Source: an uncultured Alistipes sp.
Lineage (GTDB): Bacteria > Bacteroidota > Bacteroidia > Bacteroidales > Rikenellaceae
Direction: 5' to 3'
DNA: 64,000 bases
NCBI GenBank assembly: GCA_938014215.1
Contig: CALLRW010000001.1
Location: 186,001 to 250,000, forward strand
Shown here one piece after another: positions 42,978 through 51,243 of the stretch (position 1 is its first letter; each line of letters opens with the position of its first letter). The translations under genes were made by a program, and so were the position numbers. Under the pieces are notes generated by a model. The model was not told the DNA's origin and ran no database searches. It worked only from the letters and a program-made list of their open reading frames with translations.

Positions 42978-45900
42978 ATGCGACAACCTTTTGTAATCAT
43001 CCTTGCGGCTGTGGCGGCCCTCCTGCTGGGGACCGTCCGCTTCGCCTTTGGCGCCGATCCCGTGGAGTACGGCTATACGGCCAAGTCCTACGGCGTGGCC
43101 GAAGGACTGAGCAGCCAGCGGGCCTACAAGGTCTGTTGCGATACGGTGGGCGCCGTGTGGGTGGCGACTATCGACGGGGTGGATCGCTGGAACGGCCGGA
43201 CGATGAAGCATTACGAGCTGGAGAGCGACATGAAGTTCTCCGATGCCTCGGGGCGGACCATCTCGCTGGTCTTCGACCGCGAACACCGCATGTATGCCTA
43301 CGACAATGCCGGGCGAATCTATCGTTTCGATCTCCTGAGCGGCAGGTTCGAACCCTTTCTGAAACTTTCGGATTACGAAGGGGAGGGGTTGACCGTCAAC
43401 AGCCTTTGTGTCGACAGCCGGTCGATGCTGTGGATCGGCATGAGCAACGGACTGCGGCGTTTCGACCCGCAGAGCGGCGAGCTGAAGCGAATCCTCGGGG
43501 AGTGTTTCGTGACGGATATTCTCGAACTTCCGCACGGTATGGCCGTGGCGTCGATGGACGGGATCCGGATTCTCTCGCGCGAGGGGCAATGCCTGCATCA
43601 CCTTTGTCCGGAGGTGTATGTCCAGACGCTCTGTTTCATGCCCGGACATCCGTGGCTGTTTGTCGGGACCTTCAGCCGGGGGCTGCGCGTGCTGGATCTG
43701 GCCTCCTGCGAGATGTGTGACCTTCCGGGTCTCGATGCCCTGCCGCATACGCCCATCCGGAGCCTCGTGGCGCAGGACGACTCGACCCTGCTGGCGGGGT
43801 TCGACGGCGACGGCGTCCATGCCGTGGATCTGACCTCGTGGCGGACGGAGCCCCGCTTCACCAAGTCGAACGGACGGCTCAGAACCATGGGGGTCTATTC
43901 GATGTGTTTCGATCGGGAGGGGAATGTCTGGATTGCGACCTATACCGGCGGTGTGACCATGCTGGCCCGCGAGGAGCATCCCGTGCTGTGGCTGCAACAG
44001 CCCGAAAACGGCGCCGAAGGGCTGGTCGACAATACGGTCAATGCCCTGGTGGAGATCCGTCCCGGGGAGTTGTGGATCGCGACGGACGACGGCGTGAGCA
44101 TCTTCGATATGCAGAACAATGTCTGGCACCAGATCCTCGGCGGGTGTGTCTGCCTCGGCATGAGCCACGATCCCGTACGGGGAAGGGTGGCCGTGGCGAC
44201 CTACGGCAACGGCCTGTATCTCTACGATACCGGCCGGCGGATGGTGGCTCATTATCAGTCGGAAAACAGCCCTCTGCTGTCGAATTGCGTCGTGGCGGTG
44301 GCCTACGACGACCGGACGGATCTGTGGGTGGCCCAGCTGGACGGAAATGTGCTGGTGCTGGAGGCGGCATCGGACCACTGGCGGGAGGCGGATGCCCGGC
44401 GGGCCCGGAGTCTGTGTGAATACGGCGATTCGGTCATGGCGGCCGGCATGGTCGACGGAGTCGCCGTGATGGACCGGCGCACGGGAAAGGCGCTGTGGAA
44501 GATCGATGCCCTCTCCCTGTCCGGGGACGATGTCAATACGTTCGTCCATGCGCTGGCCTTTGCCGACAAGGACCATCTCTGGTTGGGCTCCGACGGCGGC
44601 GGCCTCTACCGTTTCGATCTGCGGACGGGCGAATACCTGCAGATCACGACCGACAACCGGCTCCCCTCGAATCGGATCTACAGCCTCGTCTACGACCGCA
44701 ACCGCAATCTGTGGATCGGCACCGACCACGGTCTCTCCTGCATGATCACGCAGAACGGCCTGCCGATCTACAACCTCAACTACCGGACGGAGATGCGCCG
44801 CAGCTTCAACCGTTCGGCAGCGCTGCTGCTCTCCGACGGCCGCATCGCCATGGGAAGTGCCTCGGGACTGCTGATCTTCAGCCCCGACATCGCCCGCAGC
44901 GGTCATGAACCCCATGCACTGCGTCTGACGGATTTCCGCATCGGCAACATCGACGAGGCGGAGGAGCGGCGGCTGCGGGCCGAATGGACCCGGATGCTCG
45001 AAAACGGGGACATCCGGCTGAGCCATCGACACAACTCCTTCTCGGTCAATCTGGAGAGTATCTGCTATCGCTACAGCGACGATGTCGCCTATCAGTATTG
45101 CCTCGAGGGGTTTGACAACGGCTGGAGCCCGCTGAGCCGCGACGAACACGTCCAGTACAAGAATCTTCCTGCGGGGAGTTACCTCTTCCGCGTGCGTTCG
45201 TACAGCGTCAACAGCGGTGACAGACTCGACGAACGGTGTGTTGCAATCACGATCCGTCCCCCCTGGTGGATGCGGTGGTGGGCCTGGACCCTTTACGGCG
45301 TGATTGTCGTGATGGGTGCCCGCACCCTGTGGCGTTACAAACGACGCAAGCTGCAGATGCGCTACATGAACGAGAAGATGAACTTCTTCGTCAGCATCGC
45401 CCACGACATCCGCACGCCGCTGACGCTCGTGCAGGCCCCGCTCGACATCCTCGACATGGACCGCAACCTCGACGGGAATGCCCGCCGTCAGGTGGGGCTG
45501 GCCCGGCGGAGCCTCCATACGCTGCTCGACCTGCTGTCGCAGCTCTTCGAGGTCGAACGCATGGACCATCTGGAACGGAAGCCGCAGTGCGAACCCGTCG
45601 CCCTGCGGCCGGTAATCGACGAGATCGTGACGGCCTTCGTCCCGCTGTGCCAGCACGAGGGGATCGAACTGAAGGTCGGCGACGTGCCGGAGGGGCTTCA
45701 TGTCGAGGCCGACGTGAAGCTGCTGAACCGGATTCTGAACAACCTGTTGTCCAATGCCGTGAAGTACACCCCCTCGGGCGGATGGGTGCGGCTGAGCGTC
45801 GAGGTGTCGCGCGGAGAGGTGCGTATCTCCGTGGCGGATAACGGTATCGGGATTGCGGACGACGAGCAGCAGAAGCTCTTTACGAGCTTCTTCCGGGCCA

Positions 45901-46904
45901 GCAACGCCGTCAATTCGCAGGCCTCGGGCGTAGGGCTTGGGCTGTTGCAGTCCAAACGCTTCGCGCTGCTGCTCGGCGGCGACGTCACCTTCACCTCGCG
46001 CGAAGGCAAGGGCTCGACCTTTACGCTGACGCTGCGGCAGAGCGATGCCGCGGCTCTTCCGGCGCCCCGTCTGGCGGAGAGTCCGGCCGGGGAGCTGTGC
46101 GACGAGCCGGTGGAGGCCTCCGCATCGCGTGATACGATCCTTGTGGTCGACGACAATGCCGACCTGCGGCAGTTCCTCTACGAACTCTTCTCGCCGGAGT
46201 ACCGGGTCGAACTGCGCGGCGATGCCGCCTCGGCCCTCAAGTACCTCGAGACGGAGTATCCGAGCATCATTCTCTCGGACGTGATGATGATCGGCATGCA
46301 GGGCGACGAGATGTGCCGCCTGATCAAGAGCAACCCCGTGACGGCCGGCATCCCGGTGCTGCTGCTCACGGCCAAGGCCAACAGCCGGGCGATGATCGAG
46401 GGGTTGGAGATGGGGGCCGACGACTACATTGCCAAACCCTTCGACGTGGCGGTCCTCAAGGCCAAGGTGCACATGCACATCGCCAACCGACACCGTCTGC
46501 ACGAGTATTACAGCCGGATCGCCCTGAACCGCGACGACGCTCCGCATGCCGTCGAGGCGCCCGATGCGAACGTGCGGCCCAACGAGGCCGACTGCGATTT
46601 CGTGAAGCGGGCCCGCGAAATCGTCGAGATGCACCTGAGCGATCCCGAGTTCGACATCAAACACCTGTGCCGCGAAATGGCCATGTGCCGCACGCTCTTC
46701 TACGAACGGCTGAAGATGCTCATGGGCCAGACCCCGCAGGAGTTCATCCGCATGGTCCGCCTCGATCACGCCGAACGGCTCCTGGCGCAGGGCGAGGCGG
46801 TGATCGACGTGGCGCTCAAGACCGGTTTCGTCAACGTCAAGTATTTCAGTACGGTATTCAAGAAACATTACGGCGTTCCGCCGAGCCGCTATCATGCGAA
46901 ATGA
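42978..46904 (+). CDS. Hybrid two-component system sensor/regulator (HTCS)
   Basis: A 1308-residue one-polypeptide regulator. The signal peptide (1-25) leads to two seven-bladed propellers of Reg_prop repeats (about 30-655; for example LWIGMSNGLRRFD, LWIGTDHGLSCM), a Y_Y_Y domain (about 665-755) and a membrane helix (about 762-785). A HisKA domain follows with His809 (SIAHDIRTPLTL), then HATPase_c (NLLSNAVKYTP, DNGIGIADDE, GVGLGLLQ), a receiver with phospho-acceptor Asp1101 (LSDVMM), and an AraC HTH (about 1205-1305). HTCSs bind the signature oligosaccharide in the periplasm and activate the neighbouring PUL. ATG 42978 is chosen because the -7 element leaves no room for transcription of ATG 42966. 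It is flanked by the SusC operon (minus) and GH5-GH3 (plus). Confidence 0.96.
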   Translation: MRQPFVIILAAVAALLLGTVRFAFGADPVEYGYTAKSYGVAEGLSSQRAYKVCCDTVGAVWVATIDGVDRWNGRTMKHYELESDMKFSDASGRTISLVFDREHRMYAYDNAGRIYRFDLLSGRFEPFLKLSDYEGEGLTVNSLCVDSRSMLWIGMSNGLRRFDPQSGELKRILGECFVTDILELPHGMAVASMDGIRILSREGQCLHHLCPEVYVQTLCFMPGHPWLFVGTFSRGLRVLDLASCEMCDLPGLDALPHTPIRSLVAQDDSTLLAGFDGDGVHAVDLTSWRTEPRFTKSNGRLRTMGVYSMCFDREGNVWIATYTGGVTMLAREEHPVLWLQQPENGAEGLVDNTVNALVEIRPGELWIATDDGVSIFDMQNNVWHQILGGCVCLGMSHDPVRGRVAVATYGNGLYLYDTGRRMVAHYQSENSPLLSNCVVAVAYDDRTDLWVAQLDGNVLVLEAASDHWREADARRARSLCEYGDSVMAAGMVDGVAVMDRRTGKALWKIDALSLSGDDVNTFVHALAFADKDHLWLGSDGGGLYRFDLRTGEYLQITTDNRLPSNRIYSLVYDRNRNLWIGTDHGLSCMITQNGLPIYNLNYRTEMRRSFNRSAALLLSDGRIAMGSASGLLIFSPDIARSGHEPHALRLTDFRIGNIDEAEERRLRAEWTRMLENGDIRLSHRHNSFSVNLESICYRYSDDVAYQYCLEGFDNGWSPLSRDEHVQYKNLPAGSYLFRVRSYSVNSGDRLDERCVAITIRPPWWMRWWAWTLYGVIVVMGARTLWRYKRRKLQMRYMNEKMNFFVSIAHDIRTPLTLVQAPLDILDMDRNLDGNARRQVGLARRSLHTLLDLLSQLFEVERMDHLERKPQCEPVALRPVIDEIVTAFVPLCQHEGIELKVGDVPEGLHVEADVKLLNRILNNLLSNAVKYTPSGGWVRLSVEVSRGEVRISVADNGIGIADDEQQKLFTSFFRASNAVNSQASGVGLGLLQSKRFALLLGGDVTFTSREGKGSTFTLTLRQSDAAALPAPRLAESPAGELCDEPVEASASRDTILVVDDNADLRQFLYELFSPEYRVELRGDAASALKYLETEYPSIILSDVMMIGMQGDEMCRLIKSNPVTAGIPVLLLTAKANSRAMIEGLEMGADDYIAKPFDVAVLKAKVHMHIANRHRLHEYYSRIALNRDDAPHAVEAPDANVRPNEADCDFVKRAREIVEMHLSDPEFDIKHLCREMAMCRTLFYERLKMLMGQTPQEFIRMVRLDHAERLLAQGEAVIDVALKTGFVNVKYFSTVFKKHYGVPPSRYHAK

Positions 46905-46959
46905 TAGGGAACAAACCTGCCGTGTGAGCAATCAAACCTCCGATTGCCCGGTCCGGGAA

Positions 46960-46967
46960 TATCTTTG
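46960..46967 (+). promoter_or_regulatory. -7 promoter element TATCTTTG of the GH5-GH3 operon
   Basis: Exact TAnnTTTG match in the 89-base gap after the regulator, 27 bases before the GH5 ATG. No TTTG lies at the -33 distance, as expected for an activator-dependent PUL promoter. Confidence 0.65.
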
Positions 46968-46993
46968 TAGAGACGAAACTTAATTACTGACCT

Positions 46994-48502
46994 ATGAAAA
47001 GATCTTTCCTGAAACTGCTTTTTCTGCTTGTCGCATGCCCGTTGTGCGGGAGCTGCTCGACAAGCGATGCGGCGGAGAAGACGGCTGGACTCTCCATCCG
47101 GCAGGTTTCCGCCTACACGCTGCCGGCCGAGGGCGGCGAGGTGACCGTCACGTGTGCCTCGGCCCTCCCCGTGACGGCGCAGAGCAGCCAGCCGTGGCTC
47201 ACCGAAACAGACTCTCATGCGCAGGACGGTGCCACGACCTTTACCTTTACGGCCGCGGCCAACGACGAGGCGGCGCGCGAGGCTACGCTGACGTTCTTCT
47301 CCGGTGAGGAGCAGAGCTCGGTGACGATCAAACAGCCGCGCCGCTACGGACAGCCATCGATCCCCTCGACCCCGGCCTTCGAGTTTGCCAGGAGCCTCTC
47401 TCCGGGCTGGAACCTGGGCAATCAGCTCGATGCCCACAGCAACGGTGTGGCCGGCGAGACGGCATGGGGCAATCAGGAGACTACGCCCGAACTCTTCGAA
47501 CGACTCAAGCAGCTGGGCTTCAAGTCGGTCCGGATTCCCGTCACCTGGATGGGCCGGACGGGGGCGGCTCCCGACTACCGGATCGACGAAGCGTGGCTCG
47601 ACCGTGTGGAAGAGGTCGTTGGATATGCCCATGCGAGCGGACTGAACGCCATCATCAACATCCACCACGACGGCTACGGCGCCGATTACTGGCTCAACAT
47701 CAAGAAGGCCGCCGCGGACGAGGCCTACAACGAGGAGGTCAAGGCCCGGCTGTGCGCCCTGTGGCGCCAGATCGCCGAGCGCTTCAGGGAGACGGACGAC
47801 TTCCTGATCTTCGAGATGATGAACGAGATCCAGGACGGCGGCTGGGGCCACGGCGACAACCTCACCGACGGCGGCCGTCAGTACGAGGTGCTGAACGAGT
47901 GGAACCAGCTGGCGGTCGATGCCGTGCGGGCCGTCGGCGGCAAGAACTCGACGCGTTACCTGGCCGTTGCCGGCTACAGCGCCAATCCGCAGCTGACGAT
48001 CGACCACCTGGTGCTGCCCGAGGATTCGGCCGAGGGGCGTCTGCTGGTCTCGGTCCACAGCTACGATCCGGCCGAATTCGCCATCAACGCCAAATACTCC
48101 GAGTGGGGCCATACGGCCGCTGCCGACAAGAAGGCTCCGTGGGGCGACGAGGAGTTCATCCGCACGATGTGCGCCAACCTCTATGACAAATACGTGTCGA
48201 AGAACATCCCGGTCTATTTCGGCGAGTGCGGATGCGTCCATCACGCCGAGGAGCGGGCCGAGAGCTTCCGCAAATACTACATCGAGTATTTCTGCAAGGC
48301 CGCTACGACCTACGGCATCGCCGCCTTCTACTGGGACAACGGCAATGCCGGAGTCGGCGAGGAGTGCTTCGGCGTGATCAACCACACGACGGGCGATTTC
48401 CTCAACAACGGCGAAGAGATCGTCCGCTGCATCATCCGGGCCTGCACCGATCGCGACGAGGCCTATACACTCGATAAGGTCTACGAAAATGCACCCGAAT
48501 AA
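46994..48502 (+). CDS. GH5 endoglucanase-type lipoprotein with N-terminal BACON domain
   Basis: A 502-residue surface enzyme with lipidated Cys at 21 (GSC). A BACON domain at about 32-115 (LPAEGGEVTVTCASALPVTA) lifts the catalytic part from the membrane. The GH5 barrel (about 128-490) starts with SPGWNLGNQLDAH. The acid/base is Glu278 in MMNEIQ and the nucleophile Glu411 in YFGECG; INIHHDGYG and VHSYDP are also typical. The NLGNQLDA start suggests GH5_4 or a nearby subfamily, which act on beta-glucans, xyloglucan or glucomannan. It makes the initial endo-cut outside the cell. The next gene (GH3) follows by 22 bases. The Cys after the nucleophile, where aromatic residues are common, is unusual. 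Confidence 0.92.
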   Translation: MKRSFLKLLFLLVACPLCGSCSTSDAAEKTAGLSIRQVSAYTLPAEGGEVTVTCASALPVTAQSSQPWLTETDSHAQDGATTFTFTAAANDEAAREATLTFFSGEEQSSVTIKQPRRYGQPSIPSTPAFEFARSLSPGWNLGNQLDAHSNGVAGETAWGNQETTPELFERLKQLGFKSVRIPVTWMGRTGAAPDYRIDEAWLDRVEEVVGYAHASGLNAIINIHHDGYGADYWLNIKKAAADEAYNEEVKARLCALWRQIAERFRETDDFLIFEMMNEIQDGGWGHGDNLTDGGRQYEVLNEWNQLAVDAVRAVGGKNSTRYLAVAGYSANPQLTIDHLVLPEDSAEGRLLVSVHSYDPAEFAINAKYSEWGHTAAADKKAPWGDEEFIRTMCANLYDKYVSKNIPVYFGECGCVHHAEERAESFRKYYIEYFCKAATTYGIAAFYWDNGNAGVGEECFGVINHTTGDFLNNGEEIVRCIIRACTDRDEAYTLDKVYENAPE

Positions 48503-48524
48503 CCGCTCAAAATCTGCTGTTGTC

Positions 48525-50681
48525 ATGAAGAGATCCCTTCTCGTATTGCTGTGTGCGGCTTCGGTGCTCGTCTCGTGCCGCTACGAAAACGAAACGGTTC
48601 TGCCCGACCTGTCGCAGCAGGTCGAGGCGCTGCTTGACTCGATGACCGTCGACGAGAAGATCGGGCAGCTGATGAATGCAACCCCCGGCATCGAACGGCT
48701 CGGAATCAAACCCTACGACTGGTGGAACGAGGGGCTGCACGGCGTCGGCCGCAACGGTCGCGCCACGGTCTTCCCGCAGCCGATCGGTCTGGCGGCATCC
48801 TTCGATACGCTCCTGCTGCGGAAGATCGGCGATGCCATTGCCGAAGAGGCCCGCGCCAAGTTCAATGTGGCCCAGCGGCTGGGCAACTACGGCCGCAATG
48901 CCGGCCTGACCTTCTGGTCGCCCAACATCAACATCTTCCGTGACCCGCGCTGGGGCCGCGGCATGGAGACCTACGGCGAGGATCCCTATCTGACCGGACG
49001 GCTCGGGTGTTCGTTCGTGCGGGGCATGCAGGGCGACGACCCGCGCTATCTGAAGGTGGCGGCCTGTGCCAAACACTTCGCCGCCCATTCGGGCCCCGAG
49101 GCGACGCGTCACGGTGCGGATGTCCACCCCCCGATGAAGGACCTCTTCGAAACCTATCTGCCCGCCTTCGAGATGCTGGTCAAGGAGGCCCGTGTCGAGG
49201 CCGTGATGACCGCCTACAACGCCGTCTACGGCGACTGCTGCTCGGCAAGCCCCTTCCTGCTGCAGGATATTCTGCGCAACCGCTGGCATTTCGAGGGGCA
49301 CATCGTCTCGGACTGCGATGCCGTCACCGACATCTACAGCGGTCACCACTGCACGCGTTGCGAAATGGGCGCCGCCGTCATGGCCCTCAAGGCGGGGCTG
49401 AACCTCGAGTGCGGCCGCTCGCTGCGGACGCTGACCGAGGCCTACGCCCTGCATCTGATCGACGAGAAGGATCTCGACAATGCCCTGCGCCCGACGCTGC
49501 TGACCCGTTTCAAACTCGGCATCATGCACGACGATCCGCAGTGCCCCTACAACAACATCCCCGCAAGCCGCATCGGATCGCCCGAACACCGGCAGCTGGC
49601 CAAACGCGCTGCCACGGAGAGCATGGTGCTGCTGAAGAACAACGGCATCCTGCCGCTCGACCGCAACATGCACCGGCTGAACCTCTCGGGCAGCGGCGCC
49701 ACGGATATCTTCTATCAGATGGGCAACTACTACGGACTGAGCAGCCGTTACAGCACCTATCTGGAGGGGATCGTCGGCAAGGTGAGCGACGGTACGAGTG
49801 TGACGTTCCGGCCGGGTTTCCTGCTGGCCGATGCGCCGAAGAACGATATCAACTGGGCTGTGGGTGATGCCGCCGAGGCCGATGTGGCCATCGTCTTCAT
49901 GGGCAACAACGGCAGCATGGAGGGTGAGGAGGGCGAATCGATCGCCAGTCCGTCGCGCGGCGACCGGCTCGATCTGCGTCTTCCAGAATCGCAGATGAAC
50001 TATCTGCGGGCCGTGAAGCAGTCGAAGGGCGGCCGCATTGTGGTGGTGCTGACCGGCGGTGGCCCGATCGATCTGCGCGAGATCTGCGAACTGGCCGATG
50101 CCGTCGTGATGACGTGGTATTCGGGTGAAGCCGGCGGCGAGGCGTTGAGCGATCTGCTTTTCGGCGATGCCAACTTCAGCGGACGGCTGCCGGTGACCTT
50201 CCCCGAGTCGGTCGAGAAGCTGCCTCCGTTTGAGGACTACTCCATGCGCGAGCGTACGTACAAATACATGACCGACAACATCCTCTTCCCGTTCGGCTAC
50301 GGTTTGAGCTACGGCAAGGTCATCTACGGCGATGCCGAGGCCCGGGTCAACGGGGATCGGACGGTGACGGTGAGCGTCGACCTGAAGAATCCCAGCGAGT
50401 TCGACATCGACGAGACGGTGCAGTTCTACCACGCGTCGCCCGAGGCGGGCAACGGGACTCCACGGTCGGAACTGGTGGCCTTCAGCCGGGAGCGGATCGC
50501 TGCCGGACAGAGCCGGCGCGTGTCGGTGCAGATCCCGCTGGAGCGCTTCGAGACGGTGCTTGAGGATGGCAGCCGGACCCTGCTCAAGGGGGTACATACG
50601 CTGCATGTCTGCTCGGCGGCTCCGACCTACCGCAATGCGGCGTTGGAGGTGAGTGACCGTCAGGCAACGGTGGAACTGTAG
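48525..50681 (+). CDS. GH3 glycosidase, beta-xylosidase/beta-glucosidase-like lipoprotein
   Basis: A 718-residue lipoprotein (Cys at 18, LVSC). Features are WWNEGLHGVGRNGRATVFPQ (66-85), FWSPNINIFRDPRWGRGMETYGEDPYL (130-156), KHFAAHSGPE (183-192) and the nucleophile Asp263 in IVSDCDAV. The C-terminal GH3 domain starts at about 370 (SMVLLKNNGILPLD). The RDPRWGRGxETYGEDP phrase and SDCDA are seen in the plant-type beta-xylosidase branch of GH3, so a xylosidase or dual activity is possible. The ATG at 48525 starts the lipoprotein signal; the frame from 48489 overlaps the GH5 gene and has no signal. It works with GH5 in the regulator-controlled operon. Confidence 0.92.
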   Translation: MKRSLLVLLCAASVLVSCRYENETVLPDLSQQVEALLDSMTVDEKIGQLMNATPGIERLGIKPYDWWNEGLHGVGRNGRATVFPQPIGLAASFDTLLLRKIGDAIAEEARAKFNVAQRLGNYGRNAGLTFWSPNINIFRDPRWGRGMETYGEDPYLTGRLGCSFVRGMQGDDPRYLKVAACAKHFAAHSGPEATRHGADVHPPMKDLFETYLPAFEMLVKEARVEAVMTAYNAVYGDCCSASPFLLQDILRNRWHFEGHIVSDCDAVTDIYSGHHCTRCEMGAAVMALKAGLNLECGRSLRTLTEAYALHLIDEKDLDNALRPTLLTRFKLGIMHDDPQCPYNNIPASRIGSPEHRQLAKRAATESMVLLKNNGILPLDRNMHRLNLSGSGATDIFYQMGNYYGLSSRYSTYLEGIVGKVSDGTSVTFRPGFLLADAPKNDINWAVGDAAEADVAIVFMGNNGSMEGEEGESIASPSRGDRLDLRLPESQMNYLRAVKQSKGGRIVVVLTGGGPIDLREICELADAVVMTWYSGEAGGEALSDLLFGDANFSGRLPVTFPESVEKLPPFEDYSMRERTYKYMTDNILFPFGYGLSYGKVIYGDAEARVNGDRTVTVSVDLKNPSEFDIDETVQFYHASPEAGNGTPRSELVAFSRERIAAGQSRRVSVQIPLERFETVLEDGSRTLLKGVHTLHVCSAAPTYRNAALEVSDRQATVEL

Positions 50682-50929
50682 GCCTTTGGACGTTGATTAA
50701 CAGAAGCGTCGGAACAACTGTCCCGACGCTTCTGTTGTGTGAATAGACTGGTAATCAGATGTTTATGTGGATGGTTGTGGCCTCTGGATGTTCCTCTGGA
50801 GGGGCGTCTGCGTACTTTCCGATGCAGAAAAGCCTTGTAACTCGTTAATTTTCTGTTAGTTACGGCGTTAACCGATACCACAAAAAGGCACACTGTAAAG
50901 AGGCGGCAAAACCTTGTTTGACGCTTCAT
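50660..50929 (-). CDS. Possible small exported protein (doubtful)
   Basis: An 89-residue frame beginning MKRQTRFCRLFTVCLFVVSV, which reads like a signal peptide, followed by a strongly basic, low-complexity tail (HRKVRRRPSRGTSRGHNHPH). It lies about 105 bases downstream of the promoter-like TACCTTTG site on the same strand. Against it: the second half runs through the terminator palindrome and into the end of the GH3 gene, and the composition of the tail is not protein-like. It is more likely part of a transcribed non-coding element. Confidence 0.2.
   Translation of the reverse strand: MKRQTRFCRLFTVCLFVVSVNAVTNRKLTSYKAFLHRKVRRRPSRGTSRGHNHPHKHLITSLFTQQKRRDSCSDASVNQRPKAYSSTVA
50699..50736. terminator. 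Perfect 14-bp inverted repeat after the GH3 gene
   Basis: AACAGAAGCGTCGG (50699-50712) is exactly complementary to CCGACGCTTCTGTT (50723-50736), with a 10-base loop. There is no T-run on the plus strand, so termination may be weak or the structure may serve as a 3' stabiliser. Confidence 0.7.
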
Positions 50930-50952
50930 TTCAGAGGTCCGATATTCTCGGA

Positions 50953-51021
50953 AAAATGTAAAACTCGGGTTTGGAGTCCGATTTTGGGCGGTTCTTTTCC
51001 CTCGCTGGAGCGGGTCGCCGG
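50953..51021 (-). repeat. Dispersed repeat copy A
   Basis: Read on the minus strand, this 69-base stretch aligns without gaps to 60807-60875. By hand about 49 of 69 positions agree, including the blocks GGACTCCAA and TTTACAT. Both copies lie downstream of a minus-strand gene. Confidence 0.65.
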
Positions 51022-51064
51022 AGGGGTGTGACTCCATGAGCAAAGGTAGTAATTTTTGCGCGAA

Positions 51065-51105
51065 CTCCAAGCCTTGGCGGAGGTTTTTTTCGCCGGGGCT
51101 TGGAG
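51065..51105. other. Inverted repeat CTCCAAGCC/GGCTTGGAG
   Basis: CTCCAAGCC (51065-51073) pairs exactly with GGCTTGGAG (51097-51105); an inner GGCG/CGCC extends the stem around a T7 loop. It lies in the 3' flank of the MORN-type gene and just upstream of the minus-strand promoter-like site. Confidence 0.6.
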
Positions 51106-51138
51106 ATTCGGATGGGGGCGTTGGCGGTTTTTGCGTGG

Positions 51139-51243
51139 CTATCGGACAATCTGGTAGCGCCCCGCCTTGCGCGGTTTCGAGGCGAGGTACTCCCTGTCGA
51201 TGATAATCCGGTTTTCCCGAGGGTCGTATGATCCGTTTAGTGA
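51139..51243 (-). pseudogene. Coding-like relic overlapping and following the MORN-type gene stop
   Basis: In a frame shifted relative to the MORN-type gene, the minus strand reads SLNGSYDPRENRIIIDREYL and then ASKPRKAGRYQIVR before a TAG at 51141-51139. The text is protein-like and lacks an ATG. It may be the original C-terminus lost by a frameshift close to 51240, or a relic of another gene. Confidence 0.4.

Larger units (their letters stand above)
50682..51236. other. 555-base non-coding region with hairpins, a promoter-like site and a dispersed repeat
   Basis: It contains the hairpin at 50699-50736, one copy of a dispersed repeat (50953-51021), a second hairpin (51065-51105) and a coding relic (51139-51243). 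A minus-strand promoter-like TACCTTTG lies at 51041-51048 with CTTG 19 bases upstream. A minus-strand frame 50929-50660 is listed separately at low confidence. Confidence 0.55.

Noticed and set aside
42806..43000. A 64-codon minus-strand frame between SusC and the regulator
   Set aside because: It crosses the regulator start and its promoter and reads as composition-driven basic sequence.
42954..46931. A 1325-codon minus-strand frame
   Set aside because: Complete shadow of the hybrid two-component regulator, whose histidine kinase, receiver and AraC motifs are unmistakable.
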